Of a stretch of 64,000 nucleotides of DNA, positions 56,131 to 63,243 are shown piece after piece. The notes under the pieces are model-generated. The model worked only from the letters and a program-made list of their open reading frames with translations, made no database searches and was not told the DNA's origin. The DNA is taken from NCBI GenBank assembly GCA_019752925.1, contig JAIELP010000013.1:1-64000 (forward strand). Reading direction: 5' to 3'. The translations under genes and the position numbers were made by a program. The DNA is from a bacterium. Lineage in GTDB: Bacteria; Bdellovibrionota; Bdellovibrionia; Bdellovibrionales; Bdellovibrionaceae. Each line of letters begins with the position of its first letter. The stretch's first letter is position 1.

Positions 56131-56260
56131 AGACTTACCCACCGCCGAGATTTATTTTCTGCACCAGCTAGTGACCCCTTCCAACCAATGTACTCGTTGG
56201 GTGGGAGGGGTCACTAGCGATCAGGGGCAGATTTTATAAAGCGAGGCGGTGGGTAAGTCT
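56131..56260. other. Candidate origin of transfer (nested palindrome)
   Basis: A 16-bp perfect inverted repeat (AGACTTACCCACCGCC, 56131-56146, and its complement 56245-56260) encloses a 24-bp stem with a 4-base TACT loop (56167-56190 with 56195-56218; one A-G mismatch, two T-G pairs). It lies in the gap between a possible accessory protein and the relaxase candidate, the classical place for oriT. Nic-site not identified. Alternatives are a double terminator or a small non-autonomous element. Confidence 0.5.
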
Positions 56261-56312
56261 TTGTTTTGAATTGAATTTCACTCAAATAGTCACTTGCCCG
56301 AAAACGCTCTCA

Positions 56313-56346
56313 ACTAGCAAACGATTTGCTAGTGGTGTTGCTAGTG
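56313..56346. repeat. TTGCTAGT motifs (two direct, one inverted)
   Basis: ACTAGCAAA (56313-56321) and TTTGCTAGT (56325-56333) form a 9-bp inverted repeat with a 3-base loop. A further TTGCTAGTG at 56338-56346 repeats 56326-56334 at 12-bp spacing. GCTAGTG also recurs in the nearby palindrome. These look like binding sites for a relaxosome or regulatory protein; they end at the relaxase candidate's stop codon. Confidence 0.55.
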
Positions 56347-56347
56347 T

Positions 56348-57094
56348 TTAGCCAGCGCGTTCACGTTTTTCCCGCATCCATTGCTCGATGGACTCAACTC
56401 CACGGCTCATGTAGATCGGTGCCGTCAGAGGGTTTTTGAGCCACGCTTCCATCTCTCCAAATCCAACGGGCCGCTCCCACGAAGGATAGCTGACTTCCTT
56501 CATCGCGCGAGAAATGCTGTTGAAGATGTACTGTTGGTTTGCAATGAAAACGACGATCTCAATTTCCTTAGTGACGGCATAACTGTTCATCACCTTCATG
56601 TACCGATCAAAGGTCTTCTTCGATTGCTCGATCTCAAGAGCCACCGTGCGATACTTTGCGGGCTTGGAAAGCTGCAAAGTCAGGTCAGGAAACTTGGCAT
56701 CTTTTCCATCCTGTGTGGTTTTCGTCCACAGCCAATTCTTGCGTTTGAGTTCCGCTTCCGTCGTAAAGCTATCCAACACTTTCCCTTGCTCAAGGCTTAA
56801 AATGATGTTGCCGGCCTTCTCGTCGTGGTCGAATTGACCGAGATGAGGCTTTGTGACGGCCGCGATCCCGCGCCGCTCAAGCTCTACCAAAGAGCGATTC
56901 CCTAAGATCAGAACATCCGGCAGCATCTTGGATTCGTGAGGACGGAAATATCCATCCTCGACGAAGCGATGCCAAATCCGCGAGTTCCGGCTATAGGATC
57001 GCGTGGTAAAAAACTTATGCCAAAGGGCTTTGCTCAAGAATCCCGTCTTCGCCGCGAAGCTGATCTCTTTCAGTGGAATGTGCTTTACACTCAC
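56348..57094 (-). CDS. Probable MOBC-class relaxase
   Basis: A 248-aa protein. Its plan resembles the MobC/replication-relaxation family: an N-terminal winged-helix-like part (to ~90), a QFDHDEKAGNIILSLE block and a PD-(D/E)xK-like core with FPDLTLQL (Asp137) and VALEIEQSKKTF (Glu154, Glu156, Lys159/160). CloDF13 MobC has a similar size, and such relaxases nick oriT without the HUH histidine triad. Its GTG start overlaps the stop of the lipoprotein gene by 4 bases (GTGA). It lies beside the oriT candidate and near the VirD4-type gene, as in CloDF13. The assignment is by pattern and context. Confidence 0.6.
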   Translation of the reverse strand: MSVKHIPLKEISFAAKTGFLSKALWHKFFTTRSYSRNSRIWHRFVEDGYFRPHESKMLPDVLILGNRSLVELERRGIAAVTKPHLGQFDHDEKAGNIILSLEQGKVLDSFTTEAELKRKNWLWTKTTQDGKDAKFPDLTLQLSKPAKYRTVALEIEQSKKTFDRYMKVMNSYAVTKEIEIVVFIANQQYIFNSISRAMKEVSYPSWERPVGFGEMEAWLKNPLTAPIYMSRGVESIEQWMREKRERAG

Positions 57095-57525
57095 TGCGCA
57101 TTCCAGCGAGTCGGTTCCGTGATGATGTACTCGAAATGACCCTCGATATAGCGATTACCCACCACACGGCCCTCGATCCATCGGGACTCCACCTGGGCTT
57201 CGCGCAAGGACGGCATGGCTCCCGTTGCTTGACGAGGAGCCGATGCGCGTCCATTCGCGTAGGCTTTGACCTCTCGTGTTTTGATTTCATCATGGAGAGC
57301 AGAGCCAGCAATCAGACCCGCCATTCCGCCAATCGTCGCACCAACCACCACGTTTCGGGTTCGATATTCTCCCTTTTTGCCTGGGTCGGCGATGCCGCCC
57401 AAGGCGGCCCCACCAGTAGCTCCAATTAATCCTCCAAGTCCGGCGCTCTTGCCTTGGGTCGCGCATCCGTTAAGGATGAGTGCGAAAGCCAAGGTACAAA
57501 AAGTTACATACATTTTACGCTGCAT
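57091..57525 (-). CDS. Glycine-zipper lipoprotein of the transfer operon
   Basis: A 144-aa lipoprotein with lipobox ALILNGC (Cys21 of the version starting MQRKMYV). Glycine-rich helical stretches (GLGGLIGATGGAALGGI and GATIGGMAGLIAGSAL) are followed by a C-terminal domain (RWIEGRVVGNRYIEGHFEYII). GGAGG lies 6 bases before ATG 57525, matching the site of virB9. It may take the role of a VirB7-like outer-membrane lipoprotein or a surface-exclusion protein. Confidence 0.7.
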   Translation of the reverse strand: MQRKMYVTFCTLAFALILNGCATQGKSAGLGGLIGATGGAALGGIADPGKKGEYRTRNVVVGATIGGMAGLIAGSALHDEIKTREVKAYANGRASAPRQATGAMPSLREAQVESRWIEGRVVGNRYIEGHFEYIITEPTRWNAQ

Positions 57526-59125
57526 TTTTACCTCCGTGAAATTGAGGCGTTTCAGTCTCAGGTAAATCCGCAAGTCCGGCTGATGCCGCTTTCTCAATTT
57601 TCAAAAATGGTTCAGGCGGTAGATCGTCAAATTTCTGAAACTTGATGTTGATGGTTCTACTTCCGGCCTCATGCGGAATGACCATCACGGCTTGGCCGAC
57701 ACCAAGTTCGTTTTTGAATCGGTTAGGATGGATGATAAATTCGTCCACCTCACGGGCTGACGCATCTCCCGTATCCTCTTGGGCGAAAACTCCTCGCTTC
57801 GTGCGCGAGGTGTATTTCATACTCTTGACGGTTCCGATCACCTTCGAGAAGTATTCTGCCGATTCAGGATCATTGCCGCGCATGAATACTTTGAGATTCG
57901 CATTGGTCAAAATCGAATTGGCAATGGCATCGCCCATCGTCTTAATGTCGCCCAAAGCTTGATGCGCGAAGACGATCCCGACATTGGCACTTCTTGATTT
58001 GTTCAAGATCGTGACAAAGCCTGGATAAAGATACTCAGAAAAGTCGTCGAGAAAGACCGAGTAAAACTTGTGATTCCGGTTTTCCCCACGGTGACGGTTC
58101 GCTACCGCACTTTGAAGGCATTGCAGAATCATCTTCCCAGATGCTTTCCCCAAGAAAGGTGAAAGCATCACGGGAAGCTGGAAGTACACGATCAGATTTT
58201 CCCTCAAGGCACGATCCAGGTCGATGCTTGGCTTATCCGTATTGAACAAAGCCGAGGTTTTTCCGAAAGCAAAGTGACTAAGCGCTGCTGTGAGGCCACT
58301 TGTCCTTTGCGCCGTTTCTGTCGGCGGCAGGCTCGCGTAATGCTTCGCCCAATTCTTCAAACCTTGGTTTCCGGTTTTCTCAGCCAGAGCCTTCAACTTG
58401 TTCGGTGTCGAAATGGCTTCAAAAACCTTTAAGAAGGTCGGAAGCTCCTGACTCTCCGAAAAAATTCTCATCACTTGAGCGAAGATTTCAAACTGAACGC
58501 TTCGGTAATACTCATTTTCAAACTCGAACGAATTGAAAACGCGCTCGGCCACCTCTTCAGGGCTACCGCCAAGAAGAGCGTTGAACTGGTGTGACTCATC
58601 TGGGCTACTTAGTGAAAACAAGCGAAAATCCCTTTGCCGCTTGTGTTTCACCGCATACGCCCAAAGTTTATCGAGAAGGCTTCGGTCTGATTTTCCATCA
58701 ATAAGAATCAGGCCACGCCCTTGCTCAATATCTTGAATCGCCCAGGGCAAGATCACGCTCTCGGTTTTTCCGGCATTGGTTGTGCCGATCACTTGAGTGT
58801 GCATCGCTCGCTGGCGGGTTTTAATATGAACTTCTTCTTTCTTATCCGTGACCCCGCAGAAAACGGAGCCTTCGGACTTTCCGATGACCGCTTTCTCTTG
58901 ATTTTGTTTCTTCAAATTGGATTCGCGTTTTCTTAGCATCCAGTAAAAGAGCGGCGTTAAGAGCAACACACAAAGGCCAAGGAGAATGATTTGGTTCTGA
59001 GGCTCTCTGATCCAGACGTTCAAAAAGTTAAAGACCTTATTCAAGACCATCAGGCCAAAAACAATTCCGGCTCCCCAAAGCAGCGTTTGATCGCTGACTT
59101 GGGAGCTTTCTTTCTTATCTGCCAT
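57515..59125 (-). CDS. VirD4/TraG-type coupling ATPase
   Basis: A 536-aa type IV coupling protein that brings the relaxase-DNA complex to the transfer channel. Two N-terminal helices (about 13-30 and 45-63) precede Walker A GTTNAGKT (114-121), an acidic Walker B-like segment (YSVFLDDFSEYL) and a C-terminal region with PHEAGSRTIN. It overlaps the lipoprotein gene by 11 bases and VirB10 by 11 bases. Length is near that of VirD4-type MobB of CloDF13. Confidence 0.88.
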   Translation of the reverse strand: MADKKESSQVSDQTLLWGAGIVFGLMVLNKVFNFLNVWIREPQNQIILLGLCVLLLTPLFYWMLRKRESNLKKQNQEKAVIGKSEGSVFCGVTDKKEEVHIKTRQRAMHTQVIGTTNAGKTESVILPWAIQDIEQGRGLILIDGKSDRSLLDKLWAYAVKHKRQRDFRLFSLSSPDESHQFNALLGGSPEEVAERVFNSFEFENEYYRSVQFEIFAQVMRIFSESQELPTFLKVFEAISTPNKLKALAEKTGNQGLKNWAKHYASLPPTETAQRTSGLTAALSHFAFGKTSALFNTDKPSIDLDRALRENLIVYFQLPVMLSPFLGKASGKMILQCLQSAVANRHRGENRNHKFYSVFLDDFSEYLYPGFVTILNKSRSANVGIVFAHQALGDIKTMGDAIANSILTNANLKVFMRGNDPESAEYFSKVIGTVKSMKYTSRTKRGVFAQEDTGDASAREVDEFIIHPNRFKNELGVGQAVMVIPHEAGSRTINIKFQKFDDLPPEPFLKIEKAASAGLADLPETETPQFHGGKNAA

Positions 59126-60098
59126 AAGTAGTTCCAGGATCGCGGAAAGCGAAATTTGCCGTTAGAACGGCATAAAATTCCGTTTGATTTGAAATCTCAA
59201 TCCATCGCTTCTCTTTCTTGAGGTCGTTCGCCCAACTTTCGGCTCGATCCGTCGCTGTTTCTGCAATGGCGTTTTTCCATCCATTATCGTCGCCGCCAGG
59301 GTTTCCACCCAAGGCTCCGCGCTGCATGGAGCCTTCCGCATAGGCTCCGATAAAGCGCGTAAGAGTTTGCCCTACGGTGTTCTTCAGGGCTTCAGAATGA
59401 ACGCGACCAGAAACTCCAACCTGTCCATCTGAACCAACACCTATGGCCGCAAATTCACGCTCTCTTCCATCAGGGAATTGAACAGACTTCCAGCTGACAT
59501 TGGCTCGATTCCCACCATCATCAAAGGTTACATCCCCAAAGAGCTTTGAGCCTTGAGGGATTGCCAACGAATCCTCGTGAATGTAATCGCGGGTGACTAC
59601 GCCAATGACGGGCATCCCTTGATTCGCAACGATGGCTCGCTCATAGAGCCTGACTGAAATCCGACTTCCAGGAGGAAGTTGGGTTTTGCTATCTAAGCCG
59701 CCACGGGTAAGAATCATTGAGCTGTTACGCTCGTCACCGGAAGCGGCAGAACCGCCGCCGCTCCCGTAGGTCGGCGCATAGAGATGGCTCAAGTTTGATG
59801 GGGTTGATTTCGCATAGCCCTGGCCCACTCCAATCTGGCTCGCGGCTTCCCCCGTGGGATCACTGTTTGAAGCCGTTAAAGGGCGTTCTCCCAAAGGGGC
59901 CTGTTCGTGAAATTCACCAACAGTTTCCTTGGGTGCAGGAATCATCAAGATTCCCACAATGCCGATCACGAGTGCCACGACACCGCACTTAACCAGTGAA
60001 GCCCAGTTGATCTCCCTTCGTTTCAAAAAATAGACTTTCTCTTTGAAAGCGAAGTTTTTAATACGCTCCATGAAAGACGCTTTCACCGCTACTTCCAT
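59115..60098 (-). CDS. VirB10/TrbI-type channel protein
   Basis: A 327-aa protein with one N-terminal helix (GVVALVIGIVGILMI, near residue 40), a Pro/Gly/Ser-rich periplasmic linker and the TrbI-like C-terminal domain (LPPGSRISVRLYERAIV, IPQGSKLFGDVTF, VQFPDGRE). It would span both membranes in the conjugation core complex. Overlaps virB9 by 10 bases and virD4 by 11. Confidence 0.87.
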   Translation of the reverse strand: MEVAVKASFMERIKNFAFKEKVYFLKRREINWASLVKCGVVALVIGIVGILMIPAPKETVGEFHEQAPLGERPLTASNSDPTGEAASQIGVGQGYAKSTPSNLSHLYAPTYGSGGGSAASGDERNSSMILTRGGLDSKTQLPPGSRISVRLYERAIVANQGMPVIGVVTRDYIHEDSLAIPQGSKLFGDVTFDDGGNRANVSWKSVQFPDGREREFAAIGVGSDGQVGVSGRVHSEALKNTVGQTLTRFIGAYAEGSMQRGALGGNPGGDDNGWKNAIAETATDRAESWANDLKKEKRWIEISNQTEFYAVLTANFAFRDPGTTYGR

Positions 60099-60799
60099 GC
60101 GACCCCCTTGGGAATCGTGAGATACGAGATTTTCTTTCTTCTCAGTTCGATCCGCAAAGGCTCCGCTATGGATGCGTCGTTCTTTAGAATCTGCATCACT
60201 CCCTTGATAGAGCGGCCACCTCCCAAGTCTTGCTCCGAAAGAGCAAGACTATGAATGGGTCGCGTGACTCCGCTTTGAGTGAGCCACAACCAATCGGGAC
60301 GGAAACGCTCGCGGGCCTCGGAGCGAACTTCAAACTCGATCAAGAGAACACCATCAGCCGTATTTGCGAGTCTCTTGGTTTCAAAAACCAAGGAATCGTT
60401 TTTTAGGTGATTGCGATAGTTGCGCCAGCCAATCGCGGAACTCTTTATTTTCTCTTGTGGGTTTTCAAGATAGACGACGTAATCGGAAGCCATTTCAGGC
60501 CCGCTCACAAGCTGCACGTTGAAGCGTCTGTAATCGGTGTAGATATACAGATTGCTTCGGGCGCTCCCATGAAGCGGTTTGATTGTGATGGCTTGATCCA
60601 GATACTCAACTTTGAACGCAGATTGATTGCCAACCACAAGGCTGTTAGGTCGATCCGGCACTTGAATAATCGTTGCGACTCCAAGTGCCGTCCTGACCGT
60701 GACGATCTGATCCTTTTTGACTTCGACCGTTCGCACTCTGGCCCAGGTGCTTAACGGCAGTAGAAACATGAGAATTGCAAAAACAATTCGTGAAAACAT
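60089..60799 (-). CDS. VirB9/TrbG-type outer core protein
   Basis: A 236-aa exported protein with a Sec signal (ILMFLLPLSTWA, cleavage near residue 20). The N-terminal domain has KKDQIVTVRTALGVATIIQVPDRPNS and KPLHGSARSNLYIYTDYRRFNVQL; the C-terminal domain has PDWLWLTQSGVTRPIHSL. It pairs with VirB10 in the outer-membrane ring. A perfect GGAGG precedes the ATG. Its upstream neighbour in this frame is the cyclase gene, not virB8, because of the cargo insertion. Confidence 0.83.
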   Translation of the reverse strand: MFSRIVFAILMFLLPLSTWARVRTVEVKKDQIVTVRTALGVATIIQVPDRPNSLVVGNQSAFKVEYLDQAITIKPLHGSARSNLYIYTDYRRFNVQLVSGPEMASDYVVYLENPQEKIKSSAIGWRNYRNHLKNDSLVFETKRLANTADGVLLIEFEVRSEARERFRPDWLWLTQSGVTRPIHSLALSEQDLGGGRSIKGVMQILKNDASIAEPLRIELRRKKISYLTIPKGVAWK

Positions 60800-60889
60800 A
60801 AAAGCCTCCGTGAAAGAGGGTTTTCATGTCTCAGATAGATTTTCGATTCGATAAATTGGAATACCGATTCTCAAGTCGTCTGAACAATA

Positions 60890-61585
60890 TTAGTCTACTG
60901 ACCAATAGTATGATGAGCGGTAGACGTACATTGACTTTTCGGACCACCAAACTTGCTCCCACATGTCGGTCTGGTCATGAAATTTTACGTTCTTTCCCAT
61001 CACGTCGTATACCGATTTAGTGATCCAACTGGCGTAGCTTCCTTCGCGTTGTGAGCAGAGTTTAGCCGCTATGTTTGCGGATCTCCCGACCCATACAAGA
61101 TCGTTGTTATTTCTGATGCCGGTTCGAGCGACAAACAGGGGTGAACTATCTATTCCAACCGCATGCTTCACGCGATAGGACTTTGAAGGATACTGCTTGC
61201 CAATTGCTGGGTTAATAATCTGAGTAACCGCATGATTGATAGCCAGAGCACTTCTTACGGCGTTCGTATTTTTTGAGCCACCAATAAAGACAGCCATTAC
61301 TCGATCACCGTCGAAGGAAGTAATCTCACCTTCGTATCGACTTATAATCTTAGTCGCGCAGTGCAGGTATGTTTTATATATCTCAGCTGCAAACTCATCT
61401 GTCTCAGTTTCAACAAGGGAAGTCGACTCAGCTAAATCGGCATAAAGGACTACGCCATCCAATTTAACAGCATCGTTTGACAATTTTAGGTCTTCTGGAT
61501 CTGGAACTGTCGTGCCATCTCTTGATGTCCAACGATCACCAAAAATCTTTGCAACTTCTGCTTTCAAATCGTCACTTAGGGCCAT
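60890..61585 (-). CDS. pycC: Nucleotide cyclase (PycC-like)
   Basis: A 231-aa soluble class III nucleotide cyclase domain. The first metal Asp is Asp50 in LYADLAESTSLV, the second Asp94 in FDGDRVMAVF, and VWVGRSANIAAKL is the later transition-state motif (Asn171, Lys175). No receiver or membrane domain is attached. Stand-alone cyclases next to cNMP-binding effectors define the Pycsar defence, where the product is cCMP or cUMP. Whether this one makes a pyrimidine or purine cyclic nucleotide cannot be read with certainty. It starts 2 bases after the effector stop. Confidence 0.8.
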   Translation of the reverse strand: MALSDDLKAEVAKIFGDRWTSRDGTTVPDPEDLKLSNDAVKLDGVVLYADLAESTSLVETETDEFAAEIYKTYLHCATKIISRYEGEITSFDGDRVMAVFIGGSKNTNAVRSALAINHAVTQIINPAIGKQYPSKSYRVKHAVGIDSSPLFVARTGIRNNNDLVWVGRSANIAAKLCSQREGSYASWITKSVYDVMGKNVKFHDQTDMWEQVWWSEKSMYVYRSSYYWSVD

Positions 61586-61587
61586 AT

Positions 61588-62496
61588 TTACCTTGCGCCA
61601 AACTCATTTGCGGTCCGGCGAATATCCGAGCAAACTGCAGCAACCCGCACTTGCAGGTCTTCTGGTTTCCCTGGTTGGTACTGAAGCGGAGTTGTGCCCA
61701 GCAGATCCGTTGGAATCTTAATTTTGGACTTCTGTTCTTTGACTATAAATACACGGTCACGGCCAATAGCACCAATAAGCAAGCCAAGCTCGAAAATCAC
61801 ATTGTCTCTCGGCCCATCAAAAACTTCATCTCTGCTCTGAATTTTGTCGTCGGATCCAAGAACAAGTATTCCGAAATCCGAACTCTCGGCCGTAACTACG
61901 AGATTTTCAATTGAGGTCTTAGAAGCCTTAAAAACATCGTCAGTCCAAACCTGGGTTAGAAGCGGGTCATGAGCTAATCCGGTTTGGATCGCACGGGCTA
62001 CGTCCAATCCTTCGACTGAAGAACCTATAAATATCCTCGGAGTCTCATTCTTTTGACGAACGAAGTTGCTGCGTTCTCGAAGTCGCTGGCCAAGAGTCAG
62101 AGCGAGGCGCCTCCACAATACTGGATGCTTAGTTGCGAGTTCAGAGAAATCAGACTCAGTAACGACCGCAACCACAGTTTCATCGAGAGCTGATACGGTT
62201 GCGCTGCGCTTTGCCGCCAGATCTATAAGCGCCATTTCGCCAATATGCTGACCAGCAGTTCTTCGGGCGATCTCACGATCCTTTATTCTGACTCCGACCA
62301 AGCCAGAGAAAATAAGATAAATATCATTGTCGGATGCACCCTCTTTAATTAAGACGTCACCGGGTTTGTACTCTCTAAGTTCAACAACTGAAGAGAGATC
62401 ATTTGCGATATCCCCGTCATTATTAACTATAAACTGCCCCAGTAGAGCTTCTTGCATGAGCCTTAAGCCCGAATCGCCTTGAAACCGTTCGATCAT
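61588..62496 (-). CDS. pycTIR: cNMP-binding TIR effector (PycTIR-like)
   Basis: A 302-aa two-domain protein. Residues about 25-130 are a CRP-type cyclic-nucleotide-binding domain with phosphate cassette GEMALIDLAAKRSATV (86-101). From about 153 a TIR domain of the CAP12-like kind follows (PRIFIGSSVEG, DNVIFELGLLIG with probable catalytic Glu236, RVFIVKEQ). In Pycsar systems such proteins bind cCMP or cUMP and then hydrolyse NAD, stopping phage growth. GGAG lies 7 bases before the ATG. It is first in a two-gene operon. Confidence 0.83.
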   Translation of the reverse strand: MIERFQGDSGLRLMQEALLGQFIVNNDGDIANDLSSVVELREYKPGDVLIKEGASDNDIYLIFSGLVGVRIKDREIARRTAGQHIGEMALIDLAAKRSATVSALDETVVAVVTESDFSELATKHPVLWRRLALTLGQRLRERSNFVRQKNETPRIFIGSSVEGLDVARAIQTGLAHDPLLTQVWTDDVFKASKTSIENLVVTAESSDFGILVLGSDDKIQSRDEVFDGPRDNVIFELGLLIGAIGRDRVFIVKEQKSKIKIPTDLLGTTPLQYQPGKPEDLQVRVAAVCSDIRRTANEFGAR

Positions 62497-62516
62497 AATG
62501 CATCTCCAAAGCGAGA

Positions 62517-62546
62517 TTTATAGCACAATGCCAAAACCGTAGTCAG
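62517..62546 (-). promoter_or_regulatory. Promoter of the cargo operon
   Basis: On the minus strand CTGACT (62546-62541) and TATAAA (62522-62517) are 18 bp apart, about 20 bp before the effector ATG. It lets the two defence genes be transcribed apart from the transfer operon. Confidence 0.5.
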
Positions 62547-62638
62547 TATCGAAGGATGATTCTGAAGCATTTTGCGGCGCATCCGACAGTGAAATGGGCC
62601 TTTCTGAGGGCCTAAAATTGTTTACGAGTTCAGGGCGC

Positions 62639-63229
62639 TTATTGCTGGTACTCTTTCTCTTTGGAAATGTACACGCCCCACGGATTTTGTTCCGTGCGTG
62701 GGCCGGACTCAAAACCCAATTCCAAGCGTAAATCTCCAGCAGCTTTCAGCCCTTGAATGGAGGTGATTCGATCTCCCTCGATGACGGCAACGCTTTTCTT
62801 CAAATCCACACGGATTTCTACGGGGTAAGCTCGTTGTGCAACGATCTTATCCACGGAAAAGCGAATGACGTTTTGCATGGAGCCGTCAAAGGCTCGCTTG
62901 GTCGAAGACAGAATAAAGTCTCCTGCCTTTCCAACCTGGGCCGAAACTGTTTTCGGATTCCAGTTGTAGCGGTATTTCAAATACTCACGCAACGCTCGCT
63001 CGATCTCAACTTTAGGGTCGGGCTTCGGAGCTTCTTGGTAGTAAGAAGCATCCGGCGCAAGCGTTAAAACCGCCGTGGGTTTGATCGCTTGATAGAAGAG
63101 AAGCGTTACTAGCAGACCACAGATGAGGTATGCTGAAAACGCCGACATTTTCAAAAATTGATTCGAGTGAGAAAGTTCGGCAAGAGCTTTCGGTAATTTT
63201 CTAAGTTTTAGTTTTACGGATTCGTTCAT
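62639..63229 (-). CDS. VirB8/TraE-like transfer protein
   Basis: A 196-aa protein with one N-terminal helix (FSAYLICGLLVTLLFYQAI, near residue 30-50) and a periplasmic domain (VEIERALREYLKYRYNWNPKTV, NVIRFSVDKIVAQRAYPVEIRVDLKKSVAV). The plan fits inner-membrane VirB8, TrbF or TraE assembly factors. It lies 14 bp after the VirB6-like gene. The cargo genes lie directly downstream. Confidence 0.7.
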   Translation of the reverse strand: MNESVKLKLRKLPKALAELSHSNQFLKMSAFSAYLICGLLVTLLFYQAIKPTAVLTLAPDASYYQEAPKPDPKVEIERALREYLKYRYNWNPKTVSAQVGKAGDFILSSTKRAFDGSMQNVIRFSVDKIVAQRAYPVEIRVDLKKSVAVIEGDRITSIQGLKAAGDLRLELGFESGPRTEQNPWGVYISKEKEYQQ

Positions 63230-63243
63230 AAATTCCTTTTTTT

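Noticed and set aside
57091..57597. Longer start for the glycine-zipper lipoprotein
   Set aside because: The extra N-terminal residues would put a charged segment before the lipobox; GGAGG stands before the inner ATG at 57525.
62518..62712. Minus-strand 64-aa ORF between virB8-like and the effector
   Set aside because: It overlaps the end of the virB8-like gene and the cargo promoter, has no ribosome site, and its composition is not protein-like.
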